DNA from: Shinella yambaruensis
Lineage (GTDB): Bacteria; Pseudomonadota; Alphaproteobacteria; Rhizobiales; Rhizobiaceae
Direction of reading: 5' to 3'
Assembly (NCBI RefSeq): GCF_022899355.1
Contig: NZ_JALJCK010000001.1
Span: 348,346-412,345 of the forward strand
DNA length: 64,000 nucleotides
Part shown: piece after piece, positions 9,178 through 19,123 of the stretch
How the letters are laid out: each line of letters starts with the position of its first letter
How positions within the stretch are numbered: the stretch's first letter is position 1
The notes under the pieces: generated by a model
Databases searched by the model: none
The model's input: only the letters and a program-made list of their open reading frames with translations
Told to the model about the DNA's origin: nothing
Translations under genes and position numbers: made by a program

Positions 9178-9891
9178 CTATTCGTCTTCTTTTCCGCCCG
9201 GTGTCAAGAGACCGAGTTCCTCCAGGTCCAGCTGGGTGATCGGGTCCTCGTCCTCCGCCAGCTCGTCCTCGCGCAGCGGCATCGGCACCTGGAAGTTGGA
9301 GGGGATGCGGCCGGACAGGAGGCCGGCGCCTTTCAGCTCCTCGAGGCCCGGCAGGTCGCGCAGATCCTCCAGGCCGAAATGATCGAGGAAATCGCGCGTC
9401 GTGCCGAAGGTCACCGGGCGGCCCGGCGAGCGGCGGCGGCCGCGGAAACGCACCCAGCCCGCCTCCATCAGCACGTCGAGCGTGCCCTTGGAGGTCTGCA
9501 CGCCGCGGATATCCTCGATCTCGGCGCGCGTGACGGGTTGGTGATAGGCGATGATCGACAGGACCTCCAGCGCGGCGCGCGACAACTTGCGCACCTCCGT
9601 CTCGTCGGTCCGGATGACGAAGGAGAGATCCGGCGCGGTGCGGAAGGCCCAGCTGTCGCCGAGCTGCACGAGATTGACCCCGCGCCCGGCATAGAGCGCC
9701 TTCAGCTCGCGCATGACATGCAGCACGTCGACGCCGCGCGGCAGGCGCTCGGCGATGTAGGCCTGCGAGACCGGACCGGCGGACGCGAAGACCAGCGCCT
9801 CGGCGATGCGCGCGGCCTCGTGCAGCCGGCGCGGATCGACGATCGTGCCGCCGTCCGCCTCGCGCGGTGCGTCGTCCTCCGGCTCAGCCAC
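9178..9891 (-). CDS. scpB: Segregation and condensation protein B
   Basis: Winged-helix kleisin-binding subunit of the SMC-ScpAB condensin, needed for chromosome compaction and segregation. The stretches EALVFASAGPVS, LSIIAYHQPVTRAEIEDIRGV and the RPVTFGTT segment are the conserved ScpB core. Starting at the GTG at 9891 gives 237 residues and overlaps the scpA stop by eight bases, the usual coupling; the longer open frame to 9996 runs over scpA and has no family similarity. The C-terminus is acidic. Confidence 0.93.
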   Translation of the reverse strand: MAEPEDDAPREADGGTIVDPRRLHEAARIAEALVFASAGPVSQAYIAERLPRGVDVLHVMRELKALYAGRGVNLVQLGDSWAFRTAPDLSFVIRTDETEVRKLSRAALEVLSIIAYHQPVTRAEIEDIRGVQTSKGTLDVLMEAGWVRFRGRRRSPGRPVTFGTTRDFLDHFGLEDLRDLPGLEELKGAGLLSGRIPSNFQVPMPLREDELAEDEDPITQLDLEELGLLTPGGKEDE

Positions 9892-10747
9892 GCCCGTCGC
9901 TCCCGTCCTCGTCGCCCTCGGGCTTCGGCCCGCGGCGCAGGTAGATCGGCTGGAAGGCGCCGTCCTGGCGCAGCTCCAGCCGCCCTTCCCGCACAAGTTC
10001 CAGCGTCGCCGCGAAGGCGCTGGCGATCGCCGTGGTGCGTTCCGCCGGGTCGCTCAGGTATCGCAGGATGAAACTGTCGAGCGCCGCCCAGTCGTCCTCG
10101 AAGCCGCCGATAAGCAGCGACAGGATCTCGCGCGCATCGGAGAGCGACCAGACATTGCGCTTCTCGATGGTGACGTGGGTGATCGCATGGCGCTGGCGCA
10201 GCGAAGAATAGGCGCTGAGCAGGTCGTAGAGCGAGGCCTCGAAGGACGAACGCCGCTCGGTCGGGATGTGCTCCGGCATACCGCGGGCAAAGACGTCGCG
10301 GCCGAGGCGATTGCGGTTGACAAGCCGCGTCGCCGCATCCCGCATCGCCTCCAGCCGCTTCAGGCGGAAGGCGAGGCTGGCCGCCATCTCCTCGCCGGAA
10401 GGGCCGTCGTCCTTCGCCTGCCTGGGAATGAGCAGGCGCGACTTGAGATAGGCGAGCCAGGCCGCCATGACGAGATAGTCGGCGGCAAGCTCGATGCGGA
10501 TCTTGCGCGCCCGCTCGATGAAGACGAGATATTGTTCGGCGAGCGCCAGCACGGAGATGCGGGTGAGGTCCACCTTCTGCGTGCGAGCGAGATGCAGGAG
10601 AAGGTCGAGCGGGCCCTCGAAGCCGGCAAGATCGACGACGAGGCTCTCCTCGGAAAGGCCCCGTGCCTCGGCGTCCTGCCACAGGTCGGCCATCGGCGCC
10701 TCTGCGCCGCGTCCCTTCTTCGGTGGCTTCGACCCCGTTCCCTGCAC
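9884..10747 (-). CDS. scpA: Segregation and condensation protein A (kleisin)
   Basis: Kleisin subunit that bridges SMC and ScpB. The N-terminal core FEGPLDLLLHLARTQKVDL is diagnostic, followed by the helical middle and a C-terminal winged helix (FAATLELVREGRLELRQ). A GTG at 10747 with AAGGAAAGGGG upstream gives 287 residues; a later ATG 18 codons in is a possible alternative. It follows nagZ after 59 bp and overlaps scpB, so nagZ-scpA-scpB form an operon. Confidence 0.92.
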   Translation of the reverse strand: MQGTGSKPPKKGRGAEAPMADLWQDAEARGLSEESLVVDLAGFEGPLDLLLHLARTQKVDLTRISVLALAEQYLVFIERARKIRIELAADYLVMAAWLAYLKSRLLIPRQAKDDGPSGEEMAASLAFRLKRLEAMRDAATRLVNRNRLGRDVFARGMPEHIPTERRSSFEASLYDLLSAYSSLRQRHAITHVTIEKRNVWSLSDAREILSLLIGGFEDDWAALDSFILRYLSDPAERTTAIASAFAATLELVREGRLELRQDGAFQPIYLRRGPKPEGDEDGSDGRG

Positions 10748-10806
10748 GTCGCCCCTTTCCTTGCCCCGTGTGCCTGCGCACCATGGGACACCATTTGCGG
10801 CGGCTG

Positions 10807-11826
10807 TCAGGCCACCGCGATCATGGCGTTGAATTCCTCGCGCAGCGCCGCCTCGTCCGCCCCGTCCGGCGTCGGGAAGCCCGCACGAACCGCATTCGCC
10901 CGCCGCAGGCTGTCGCCGGTGAGCGGCGGAACGTTCTCGGCCACCGCGATCATTTCCTCTATGATGCCATGGCAATGCAACACCATGTCGAGGCCGGCGG
11001 CAATGATTCCCCGGCTTCTTGCGGCAATATCGCCCTTCAGCGCGTTCATCGACACGTCGTCCGACATCAGCAGCCCGTCGAAGCCGATATGGCCGCGGAT
11101 GATCTCGCTCACCACCGTCGCCGAGGTCGTCGCTGGGTTGTCGGCATCGATGGCGGTGAAGACGATGTGGGCGGACATCGCCATCAGCTCGTCCTTCATG
11201 CGCCGGAAGGGCACGAAATCGCAGGCCTCAAGCTCGGCGCGGCTTGCGTGCACCACCGGCAGGTCATGGTGCGAATCGACCATGGTGCGGCCGTGGCCCG
11301 GCATGTGCTTCATGATCGGCAGCAGGCCGCCGGCCTTGAGGCCCTCGGCCGCGGCCTTGCCCATCACCGAGACGATCTCCGGTTCCTGCCCGTAGGCACG
11401 GTTGCCGATGACGTCGTGCACGCCCGGCACGGCAACGTCGAGCACCGGCAGGCAATCGACATTGATGCCGAGGCGCAGGAGATCGAAGGCGTGCAGGCGC
11501 GACATCAGCCAGGCAGCGCGCAGCCCCTTCTCCGCGTCGGCGCGGTAGATGGCGCCGAGCGCGGCGGCATTCGGATATTGCTGCACATGCGGCGGCCTGA
11601 TGCGCTGGACGCGGCCGCCCTCCTGGTCGATCAGGACCGGAACGTCCGCCCCGCCGCCGACGCAGTCACGCATCTCGGCGGTGAGGTCCGCCACCTGCGC
11701 CGGCTCGCCGATGTTGCGGCCGAACAGGATGAAGCCCCAGGGCCGCTCGCTGCGGAAGAAGGCTTTTTCGTCGGCGCTCAGGCTCAGGCCCTTGCAGCCC
11801 GAAAGGAAGGATTTCGATTCGCTCAT
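10807..11826 (-). CDS. nagZ: Beta-N-acetylhexosaminidase NagZ (GH3)
   Basis: Glycoside hydrolase family 3 enzyme that removes N-acetylglucosamine from muropeptides during peptidoglycan recycling in the cytoplasm. The catalytic-loop motif KHMPGHG followed by the SHHDLP segment is typical of NagZ, and LIDQEGGRVQRI near residue 65 is the substrate-site motif. MSDDVSM contains the nucleophile Asp. The length of 339 residues is normal. It sits between the SPOR-domain gene and scpA, as in other Rhizobiales, and probably shares a promoter region with scpAB. Confidence 0.95.
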   Translation of the reverse strand: MSESKSFLSGCKGLSLSADEKAFFRSERPWGFILFGRNIGEPAQVADLTAEMRDCVGGGADVPVLIDQEGGRVQRIRPPHVQQYPNAAALGAIYRADAEKGLRAAWLMSRLHAFDLLRLGINVDCLPVLDVAVPGVHDVIGNRAYGQEPEIVSVMGKAAAEGLKAGGLLPIMKHMPGHGRTMVDSHHDLPVVHASRAELEACDFVPFRRMKDELMAMSAHIVFTAIDADNPATTSATVVSEIIRGHIGFDGLLMSDDVSMNALKGDIAARSRGIIAAGLDMVLHCHGIIEEMIAVAENVPPLTGDSLRRANAVRAGFPTPDGADEAALREEFNAMIAVA

Positions 11827-11906
11827 GTCCGCAATCTTAAAGGTTCGGTAGGGAAAACGAAGCGCGCGCCCTGCCCGCCACTCGGCGACGGCCCGCGGGA
11901 ATCGAA

Positions 11907-11931
11907 GAGGCGCGGACCATGCCCGCGCCTC
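11907..11931 (-). terminator. Hairpin after the SPOR-domain gene
   Basis: GAGGCGCGG and CCGCGCCTC form a 9 bp stem just downstream of the stop at 11952. A short TTC follows on the minus strand, so the T-run is weak. Confidence 0.5.
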
Positions 11932-11951
11932 CCCAGGAATTCGGCGTCACC

Positions 11952-14900
11952 TCAGCGGGTGACGAGGCAGCTTCCGCCGGCGCTCTTGTAGCGGTTGCAC
12001 AGCGCATTGGCCTCTTCGCGCGAACCGGCCGGGATGCGGACGCGGAAGTAGGTGCCCTTGTTCGGAATCTCCGCCTTCCTGATGTCCACGCCGCGCCCGC
12101 CGATGACGCTGGAGAACTTGGAGGAGAGCGAATTGTAGCTCTTCTGGGCCTCCGCCTCCGAGGGCAGCGAGGCGATCTGGATGACGTAGCTGCCCGGCGC
12201 GACGGCTGCGACCTGCGTTTGTTCCGCCGTCTGCGTCTGCGTCGGCGTGGCCTCGGCAGTCCGCGTGCCCGAGACGTTGCCGTTCTCGGTCACGGTGCCG
12301 ACCACGGTAACCGGCTGGTCGATCGGGCGGGTGCCCGGGATCGGCGCATTGCCGTCCGTCGAACCGGTCGTGGCGCCGATCGTCGTCGTCTTCACGGTGC
12401 GCACCGGCGCGGTGTCGTCGACTTCGGCATCGGCGACCTCCGCAAGCGCGGAGCGCGGCTGGCCTTCGCCGGCCGCCTGCTCGGCGCGCAGCGAAGCATC
12501 GGCGTCGACCGTCGCGGCGGCTTCGCCCGAGGCGCTGCCGGTGGTCGCGGTCGCCTTGGCATCGAGCCCGGCAATGTCCGTCGCAGGTTCGCCGACCGCC
12601 TCCTCGCGGGCGACGAGCGTGCCGTCCGGCTTGACGATCATCGTCTTGACCTTGCGCGGCGAGACGAGCGGCTTGCTGCCGCCTTCGGCCGTTGCGGTTT
12701 CCGGCTCGTCGACGCCCGGCAGCACGCGGTTTTCGTTTTCCGCCGCGATGACCGCCTCGACGCCGTCTTCCGGACCATCGAACGGCAGGGTCTCCGGCGT
12801 CAGCGTGCGCTGGACGACGTCGACCGGCTCTTCCGTCGAGGTGACGAGCTGTTCCTGCTGCGGCGTTGCGGCCGTGTCGCCGGCAACGCGGTCATAGACC
12901 GCCTTGTCCTGGTTCGGCACGGTCTTGCCGCCCTTTTCCTCCGGCACGATCTTGACCGGCTCCTTGTCGGCCAGGATCACCCGCGGCTCGCCGGAGCCGG
13001 CCGCACCGCCGGAGAAGGCGCTCCAGGCGTAGACGCCACCGCCGCCGACCATCAGCAGGGCCGCGATGGAGGCGGCGATCAGCAGGCCGCGGCGCGGGCG
13101 AGACTGCTCCTCGTCGTAGCCGTCGCCGGCATAGAGCGTGTTGGCCTGGCCCGGATCGACGGGGATCGCCATGCGCTCCGGCTGGTTCAGCGAGCGGCGG
13201 AAATCCTCCTCGAGGGCACGTTCGAAATCGTCGACATCGTTGATCTGCGCCATCGGCTGGCTGATGGCCGCGGCAACCGCACCGCCGGCAACGCCGGCCG
13301 ACAGGTCTTCGCCGCGCGCCTTGGCGGCGGGCTCGTTGAAGAGCTGCGCCATTTCCGCGTCGATGTCGAAATCGTAGTCGGGCTGGTAGGCCGGCGGCTT
13401 TTCCTTCTCGATGACGGGAAGCTGCGGGACGTCCAGCTCGGTGACCGGCGAGACACCTTCGTCGGTATCGGCGATCATCGTCGGGTCGAAGGGCAGCGCG
13501 CCATCGGCCGTCTCGGCCACCACCGGCTGCGGCGCGGTATAGGTGGAAACGGGAACGGCGACGGCCGGCTCGCGGCGCACGGGCGTCTGCACCTCGACGG
13601 GCGTGGCGGCCTCCATCCGGGTTTCCGGCGCCTTGTCCTCCTGCCGCACCGGCTCCTCGTCGAGCGAGAAATCGGAAAGGTCGAGGTCGATGTCGGAAAG
13701 GTCGAATTCCAGGTTCTCCAAATCGAGCTCAGCGCCCGAGGCAGCCGGGGTCGCCATGGCGGCGGGCTCCTGGCGGGTCTCGGCGACCGGCGTGCGATAG
13801 GTGTCCGCCACCGGCTCCTGCGCGGGCTCGAAGACCGGTTCATGCGCGGTTTCGGCAACCGGCGTCCGGGCCGTCTCGACGGCCGGCTGGCGGTGCGCGA
13901 CGGGCGTCGCACGGCCGAAGATCGCGGAAACGTTGGCCATGCCGCTGCGCGGCGTCGCGCCGACGGCGGCAAGCGTGGCGGCCGTCAGGGGAGAGCGACT
14001 TTCCGGCACGGGATAGCGCTCGACCTCCGCCAGCAGGGCGTCCTGGTCGTAGGTGCAGCCGGGCTCGACCGATTCCACCCGGTAGTCGGGCTGCGCGTCG
14101 TGCACGGGCTCGGCATCCTGCCATTGCGTCTCGGCCTCGGCCACGGCGCGGGCACGGTCTTCCCGCGTCTCGAACGGCATTTCGGCGACGAACTGCGGCT
14201 CGTCGCGGGCATAGGCCGGCTCGGCATGGAAGGGTTCGGCGGCCGCATCGGACATCCAGGCCTGGAGAACCGGCTCGCCGCCGGCCTGCGTGGTCGCGGC
14301 CGCTTCGGCATTGTGTCCCTCGGAGAGCAGGTCGTCGGCGAAACCATCGCCGATCGAAAGCTCCAGCTCGCGCTCCAGGTCGAGGCCGATCTCGTCGATC
14401 GGGTTCTCCTCGGGAGCGAGCGGCTGCAGGCCGAGCACGACGGGCTGGCGCTCGTCGGCGCTGGCGGCAACGGGGGTCTCGGCAACGGGTTCGCTGCGCA
14501 CGGGCGGCTCGAAGCGCGGCTCCAGCCGGTCGACGAACTGGTGGCCGGCATGCGCCGCCGGCTCGATCGCGACGGACGGCACGTCGTGCACGGCCGCCTC
14601 GAGCTCGTCGGCAAGCAGCAGGGCCGGATCGAAATCCAGCTCAGGCTCGACGTCGGCCGGCGTCGCCGCGGCGACGATCTCTTCCGCGAAGGGCGGCTCG
14701 ACCGCATGTTCCTCGAAGGCGGGCTCGCGGCCGGCATCGCTCGCGACGGCATCCGGCTGCTGCGCCTCCGCCGGGCGCTCTTCCTCGATGGACGGCTCGA
14801 CGCCGAAGAACTGCTCCTCGAAGGCGGGCTCACGGTGGGCGGCATCGACCGGCGCAGCGTCGAGGAGGACGTCATGCTCGGCCGCTTCGGCGAAGGCTTC

Positions 14901-15431
14901 CTCCACGAAAGGCGGCTCGACGGCGTGCTCCTCGAAGGCAGGCTCGTGGCCGGCATCGCTCGCAACGGCATCCGGCTGCTGCGCCTCCGCCGGGCGCTCT
15001 TCCTCGACAGACGGCTCGACGCCGAAGAACTGCTCCTCGAAGGAAGGCTCGCGATGGCCGGCATCGACCGGCGCGGCATCGCGCGTCGGCACCGTGTCGA
15101 GGATGGCGTCGCGCGCCTCGGCGGCAGGCTCCGGCATATCGAACACAGGCTCGACATGGCGCGGCGCCGCCCGCTCGGCAACGACCGGCTCGACGCTCTC
15201 GCGGCGCGGCGTGTCATATTGCTCGAAGGCCCGCATCAACTCGTCCTCAAGGGCGAGAACAGGATTGTCCAATCGCGGCACAACCCGGGCGGGCTCGGAG
15301 AAGGACCTGCCGGCGCCCGGAAGCGGACGCGGCTCGTAGTCGACGAGACGGGCAAGCTCGGCCAACGGGTCGTCGTCCGCCAGGAGATCCGTGTCAGCGG
15401 TTCCGCTTCGCGCGAAGTTCTTGTCTGCCAT
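11952..15431 (-). CDS. Large SPOR-domain membrane protein
   Basis: Predicted division-associated envelope protein of about 1159 residues. The first 750 residues are acidic, repetitive and Glu/Pro/Ala-rich, likely disordered and cytoplasmic. One transmembrane helix lies near residue 780 (GLLIAASIAALLMVGGGG). A periplasmic linker is followed by a C-terminal SPOR domain over about the last 80 residues (YVIQIASLPSEAEAQKS...), the fold that binds denuded septal peptidoglycan. A 73-residue tandem repeat is visible in the acidic half. The ATG at 15431 is preferred to the TTG-type start at 15443. Upstream is argS and downstream nagZ, the conserved rhizobial order. No enzymatic domain is seen. Confidence 0.88.
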   Translation of the reverse strand: MADKNFARSGTADTDLLADDDPLAELARLVDYEPRPLPGAGRSFSEPARVVPRLDNPVLALEDELMRAFEQYDTPRRESVEPVVAERAAPRHVEPVFDMPEPAAEARDAILDTVPTRDAAPVDAGHREPSFEEQFFGVEPSVEEERPAEAQQPDAVASDAGHEPAFEEHAVEPPFVEEAFAEAAEHDVLLDAAPVDAAHREPAFEEQFFGVEPSIEEERPAEAQQPDAVASDAGREPAFEEHAVEPPFAEEIVAAATPADVEPELDFDPALLLADELEAAVHDVPSVAIEPAAHAGHQFVDRLEPRFEPPVRSEPVAETPVAASADERQPVVLGLQPLAPEENPIDEIGLDLERELELSIGDGFADDLLSEGHNAEAAATTQAGGEPVLQAWMSDAAAEPFHAEPAYARDEPQFVAEMPFETREDRARAVAEAETQWQDAEPVHDAQPDYRVESVEPGCTYDQDALLAEVERYPVPESRSPLTAATLAAVGATPRSGMANVSAIFGRATPVAHRQPAVETARTPVAETAHEPVFEPAQEPVADTYRTPVAETRQEPAAMATPAASGAELDLENLEFDLSDIDLDLSDFSLDEEPVRQEDKAPETRMEAATPVEVQTPVRREPAVAVPVSTYTAPQPVVAETADGALPFDPTMIADTDEGVSPVTELDVPQLPVIEKEKPPAYQPDYDFDIDAEMAQLFNEPAAKARGEDLSAGVAGGAVAAAISQPMAQINDVDDFERALEEDFRRSLNQPERMAIPVDPGQANTLYAGDGYDEEQSRPRRGLLIAASIAALLMVGGGGVYAWSAFSGGAAGSGEPRVILADKEPVKIVPEEKGGKTVPNQDKAVYDRVAGDTAATPQQEQLVTSTEEPVDVVQRTLTPETLPFDGPEDGVEAVIAAENENRVLPGVDEPETATAEGGSKPLVSPRKVKTMIVKPDGTLVAREEAVGEPATDIAGLDAKATATTGSASGEAAATVDADASLRAEQAAGEGQPRSALAEVADAEVDDTAPVRTVKTTTIGATTGSTDGNAPIPGTRPIDQPVTVVGTVTENGNVSGTRTAEATPTQTQTAEQTQVAAVAPGSYVIQIASLPSEAEAQKSYNSLSSKFSSVIGGRGVDIRKAEIPNKGTYFRVRIPAGSREEANALCNRYKSAGGSCLVTR
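14680..15082 (-). repeat. 219 bp in-frame tandem duplication inside the SPOR-domain gene
   Basis: About 187 bp at 14680-14866 and 14896-15082 match closely with a 219 bp (73-codon) offset. Both encode the blocks FEEQFFGVEPS, EEERPAEAQQPDAVASDAG and EPAFEEHAVEPPF. Nucleotide differences are few, which points to a recent duplication. Confidence 0.85.
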
Positions 15432-15494
15432 ACTGCTTCCCACTCACAAGCTACAAAAACGCGTTTGCCAGCTTATTGTGGGCAAATGGTGACG

Positions 15495-17255
15495 TTACCG
15501 CATTTCGTTCGGCGCAGCCGTGCCTGTAATGGACAGGCCCGACTTAAGAACAGAGGCGACAGCGTGCACCAGCCCAAGTCTGGCGATACTCAATTCTCTA
15601 TTTTTATCGTTAACAAACCGTAATTCCGGCTGCTCTTTGCCTTTGTTCCAGTGAGCATGGAATGCGCTGGCAAGATCATAGAGGTAAAACGCGATGCGAT
15701 GCGGCTCGTGCGCCAGTGCAGCCCCCTCGATCACACGCGGATATTCTGCCAGCTTCGCCAGAAGCTGCAACTCGCTCGGATCGGCGATGTTGCCGTCGAT
15801 CGCGGCAGCCAGATCGAGCGCGGCGACATCGAGGTCCGGAAAGGCCTCGGCCGCCTGGCGGAACACCGACATGCAGCGCGCATGGGCATACTGCACGTAG
15901 AAGACCGGATTGTCCTTGGACTGCTCCGTCACCTTGGCGAAGTCGAAGTCGAGCGGCTCGCTGTTCTTGCGGTAGAGCATCATGAAGCGCACCGGATCAC
16001 GGCCGACCTCGTCGACCACGTCGCGGAGCGTGACGAAGTCGCCGGAGCGCTTCGACATCTTCACGGGCTCGCCGTTGCGGAACAGCTTGACCAGCTGGCA
16101 GAGCAGCACCGTCAGCTTCGACTTCCCCTCGGAAACGGCCCGTGCGACCGCCTCCAGGCGCTTGACGTAGCCGCCGTGGTCGGCGCCGAGCACATAGATC
16201 ATCTCGTCGAAGCCGCGGTCGAACTTGTCCTTGAAGTAGGCAACGTCGGCGGCGAAATAGGTATAGGAGCCGTCCGACTTGATCAGCGGGCGGTCGATGT
16301 CGTCGCCGACCTCCGTCGAGCGGAAGAGCGTCTGCTCGCGGTCTTCCCAGTCTTCCGGCAGCTGGCCCTTCGGCGGCGGCAGCACGCCCTTGTAGACATG
16401 GCCCTTGAAGGTCAGATCGTTGATCGCGGTGCGGATCGGCGCGCCGTTGCCGGCATGCAGCGAGCGCTCGGAGAAGAAGACGTCGTGCGTGACGTTGAGG
16501 GCGGCCAGATCCTCGCGGATCATCGCCATCATCGCGTCGATCGTCTTTTCCTTGACGATCGGCATCCACTGGTGTTCCGGCATGGCGCGCAGCGTCGTGC
16601 CGAATTCCTCGGCCAGCGCCTCGCCGACCGGCACCAGATAGTCCCCCGGATAGAGACCCGACGGGATGTCACCGATCGTCTCGCCGAGCGCCTCGCGGTA
16701 GCGCAGGAAGGCCGAGCGGGCGAGCACGTCGATCTGCGAGCCCGCGTCGTTGATGTAGTATTCCTTGGTCACGGCAAAGCCGGCAAAGGCGAGCAGGTTG
16801 GCCAGCGCATCGCCGACGACGGCGCCGCGGCAATGGCCGACATGCATCGGGCCGGTCGGGTTGGCCGAGACATATTCCACATTGACCTTGCGCCCGGTGC
16901 CGAGGGCACCCCGGCCGTAGCCGGTCCCGGCCCGGACGATCGCGGCGAGCAGCTTCTGCCAGTAGGCGACGGAGAGGCGGACATTGATGAAACCGGGGCC
17001 GGCGACGCCGACATCCGCCACTTCCGGATCCTTCTTCAGCTCGGCGACGATGAGATCGGCAAGCGCCCGCGGATTGAGGCCGAGAGGCTTCGCCAGCACC
17101 ATCGCGGCATTGGTCGCGACGTCGCCATGGCTCGCATCGCGCGGCGGCTCGACGCTGATACGGCCGAAGTCGAGGTCGGCACGCTTTTCACGGACGATCT
17201 CAAGTCCTTCGAGTACGTTTTTGATTCTGCTGTCGAAGTCTGTAAAAAGGTTCAT
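15495..17255 (-). CDS. argS: Arginine--tRNA ligase
   Basis: Class I synthetase charging tRNA-Arg. The HIGH motif appears as HVGH (about residue 135, [15 protein letters not shown]) and the KMSKS loop as KMSKRSG near residue 398. The N-terminal additional domain that contacts the tRNA D-loop covers residues 1-100, and the C-terminal DALR anticodon-binding domain ends the protein. The ATG at 17255 (MNLFTDF) matches the family start; an ATG three codons upstream is also open. About 586 residues, normal. It lies between dgt and the SPOR-domain gene, all in one direction. Confidence 0.97.
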   Translation of the reverse strand: MNLFTDFDSRIKNVLEGLEIVREKRADLDFGRISVEPPRDASHGDVATNAAMVLAKPLGLNPRALADLIVAELKKDPEVADVGVAGPGFINVRLSVAYWQKLLAAIVRAGTGYGRGALGTGRKVNVEYVSANPTGPMHVGHCRGAVVGDALANLLAFAGFAVTKEYYINDAGSQIDVLARSAFLRYREALGETIGDIPSGLYPGDYLVPVGEALAEEFGTTLRAMPEHQWMPIVKEKTIDAMMAMIREDLAALNVTHDVFFSERSLHAGNGAPIRTAINDLTFKGHVYKGVLPPPKGQLPEDWEDREQTLFRSTEVGDDIDRPLIKSDGSYTYFAADVAYFKDKFDRGFDEMIYVLGADHGGYVKRLEAVARAVSEGKSKLTVLLCQLVKLFRNGEPVKMSKRSGDFVTLRDVVDEVGRDPVRFMMLYRKNSEPLDFDFAKVTEQSKDNPVFYVQYAHARCMSVFRQAAEAFPDLDVAALDLAAAIDGNIADPSELQLLAKLAEYPRVIEGAALAHEPHRIAFYLYDLASAFHAHWNKGKEQPELRFVNDKNRELSIARLGLVHAVASVLKSGLSITGTAAPNEMR

Positions 17256-17322
17256 CTCATCCATCCACGCGCAGCAACCCGTTCCGGGCCATTCCTGCGA
17301 AGAAGTTCAGGTGGGCGGCTGA

Positions 17323-18543
17323 CTATCGCAATTCGGGGGTATGGTCAAACAGCCGGCGGTGCGTGTTGATCGCGTAATTGTCGGTCATGCCGGCAAGATA
17401 ATCGCCGACATGGCGGGCGCGGGCCGATTCCGGCATGGTCGCGATGCGGTCCACCCAATAGTGCCCCTGCATGAGCTGCGGGTCGTCCATATAGGCGTGA
17501 TAGAGGTCCGTGAGGATCGAGGCGGCGTTCGCCCGCACCCGCATCACCTCCGGATGCCGGTAGATGCGCGAGAACAGCAGCCTCTTGATCTCCTTGTCGG
17601 TGACCGCCATCTCCGCGGAGAAGGTCGCAAGGCAGCGGCGCGCCCTGCGCACGTCCTCGGCGCTTTCCGGCCGCTCGTCGCCGATCGCCTGCTGGGCATA
17701 GCCGATCACGTCCTCCACCATGGCGGTGATCTGGCGGCGCATGATCTCGTGGGTGAAGCGCGACGCTTCGAGGCCCGGATAGCGCTGGCGCACGTCGTGC
17801 ATCAGCCTGGCGAGGAACGGGACCTCCTCCAGCATCTCGAAGGTGAGATAGCCCGAGCGCAGGCCGTCGTCGATATCGTGGGTGTTGTAGGCGATGTCGT
17901 CGGCGATCGCCGCCACCTGCGCCTCCATGCTCGCGAAACTGCCGAGTTCCAGGTCGTGCATGGCGCAGTAGTCGAGGATCGGCCGCGGCACCTCCTCGCC
18001 ATGGGTGCACTCGCCGGTCGGCCCGATCAGCGGCCCATTGTGCTTGACGAGCCCTTCGAGGCTTTCCCAGGTGAGGTTCAGCCCGTCGAACTCGGCATAG
18101 CGCCGCTCCAGTTTGGTGACGATGCGCAGAGACTGGGCGTTGTGGTCGAAGCCGCCGAAGGGTTTCAGCACCTCGTGCAGCGCGTCCTCGCCGGTATGGC
18201 CGAAGGGCGTGTGGCCGAAATCGTGCACCAGCGCCACGCCCTCGGCGAGATCCTCGTCGAGCTTCAGGGCGCGGGCGAGCGCGCGGGCGATCTGCGCCAC
18301 CTCGATCGTGTGGGTCAGCCGCGTGCGATAGTGGTCGCCGTCGGCGGCGATGAAGACCTGCGTCTTGTGCTTGAGGCGCCGGAAGGCGGTGGTATGCACG
18401 ATGCGGTCGCGGTCGCGCTGGAAGTCCGAACGCGTCGGGCTTTCCGCTTCCGGATGGAGCCGTCCACGGGTCGCCCAGGGGTCGGAGGCATAGATGGCGC
18501 GTTGCCCCGCGCCAAAACCCAGCGCATGTCTGTCGAACGTCAT
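17323..18543 (-). CDS. dgt: Deoxyguanosinetriphosphate triphosphohydrolase-like protein
   Basis: HD-domain phosphohydrolase that removes triphosphate from dNTPs and helps set nucleotide pools. The metal site is visible in order: [11 protein letters not shown] (His), [11 protein letters not shown] (His-Asp) and [10 protein letters not shown] (Asp). The N-terminal stretch [20 protein letters not shown] is typical of the proteobacterial dGTPase type 2 family. The length of 406 residues is normal. It is divergent from erpA with 218 bp between and lies 67 bp before argS on the same strand. Confidence 0.93.
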   Translation of the reverse strand: MTFDRHALGFGAGQRAIYASDPWATRGRLHPEAESPTRSDFQRDRDRIVHTTAFRRLKHKTQVFIAADGDHYRTRLTHTIEVAQIARALARALKLDEDLAEGVALVHDFGHTPFGHTGEDALHEVLKPFGGFDHNAQSLRIVTKLERRYAEFDGLNLTWESLEGLVKHNGPLIGPTGECTHGEEVPRPILDYCAMHDLELGSFASMEAQVAAIADDIAYNTHDIDDGLRSGYLTFEMLEEVPFLARLMHDVRQRYPGLEASRFTHEIMRRQITAMVEDVIGYAQQAIGDERPESAEDVRRARRCLATFSAEMAVTDKEIKRLLFSRIYRHPEVMRVRANAASILTDLYHAYMDDPQLMQGHYWVDRIATMPESARARHVGDYLAGMTDNYAINTHRRLFDHTPELR

Positions 18544-18761
18544 TCTTCACCTGCATTCACGCCGGCCATTGACGCGGCCGCAATGCCTTCATACCTATAG
18601 TGTGCACAGCGGCAAGTCCGGCTGCAAGCGGAGCTTGAAATACAAGCCTTTTCAAGGGTTTGTTTGAGACGGTTCGCAGCAGGTCACGCCAGGAGCGGCA
18701 GAAGCGCCGTTCCGGAAGGATAGCGATTCTCTCCGGACCTTGACCCCGGCAGGAGGCAGAC

Positions 18762-19094
18762 ATGACCGACAAGTCCGTTACCATTTCCGACGCCGCCGCA
18801 CGGCGCATCGCGTCGATCCTGACGGCCTCGCCCGAGAAGCAGGCGTTGCGCGTCTCCGTCGAGGGCGGCGGCTGTTCCGGCTTCTCCTATAAGTTCGACC
18901 TCGTCGAGGACCAGCAGGACGACGACCTGGTGCTCGAGCGGGACAATGCGAAGGTCTTGATCGACCAGCTCTCGCTCATCTACATGGACGGGTCCGAGAT
19001 CGATTTCGTCGACAACCTTCTCGGCCAGTCCTTCCAGATCAAGAACCCGAACGCCGTCGCCAGCTGCGGTTGCGGCACCAGCTTCTCGATCTGA
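18762..19094 (+). CDS. erpA: Iron-sulfur cluster insertion protein ErpA (HesB/IscA family)
   Basis: A-type carrier that delivers Fe-S clusters to apoproteins. The three cluster-ligand cysteines are present: Cys38 in GGGCSGF, and Cys102 and Cys104 in SCGCGTSFSI. It has 110 residues, the usual size. A good AGGAGG Shine-Dalgarno precedes the ATG by about seven bases. It is divergent from dgt and probably co-transcribed with xth, 29 bp downstream. The call as ErpA rather than IscA rests on the FSYKF stretch and the lack of isc genes nearby. Confidence 0.92.
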   Translation: MTDKSVTISDAAARRIASILTASPEKQALRVSVEGGGCSGFSYKFDLVEDQQDDDLVLERDNAKVLIDQLSLIYMDGSEIDFVDNLLGQSFQIKNPNAVASCGCGTSFSI

Positions 19095-19123
19095 CCTTTC
19101 AAAAAACCAAGACGGGAACCTGC

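Noticed and set aside
11919-15623. A 1234-codon open frame on the plus strand opposite the SPOR-domain gene
   Set aside because: It is the complement of a GC-rich, Glu/Ala/Pro-repeat coding sequence. The deduced protein is Arg/Gly/Leu-rich low-complexity with no domain or Shine-Dalgarno, while the minus strand has a membrane helix and SPOR domain.
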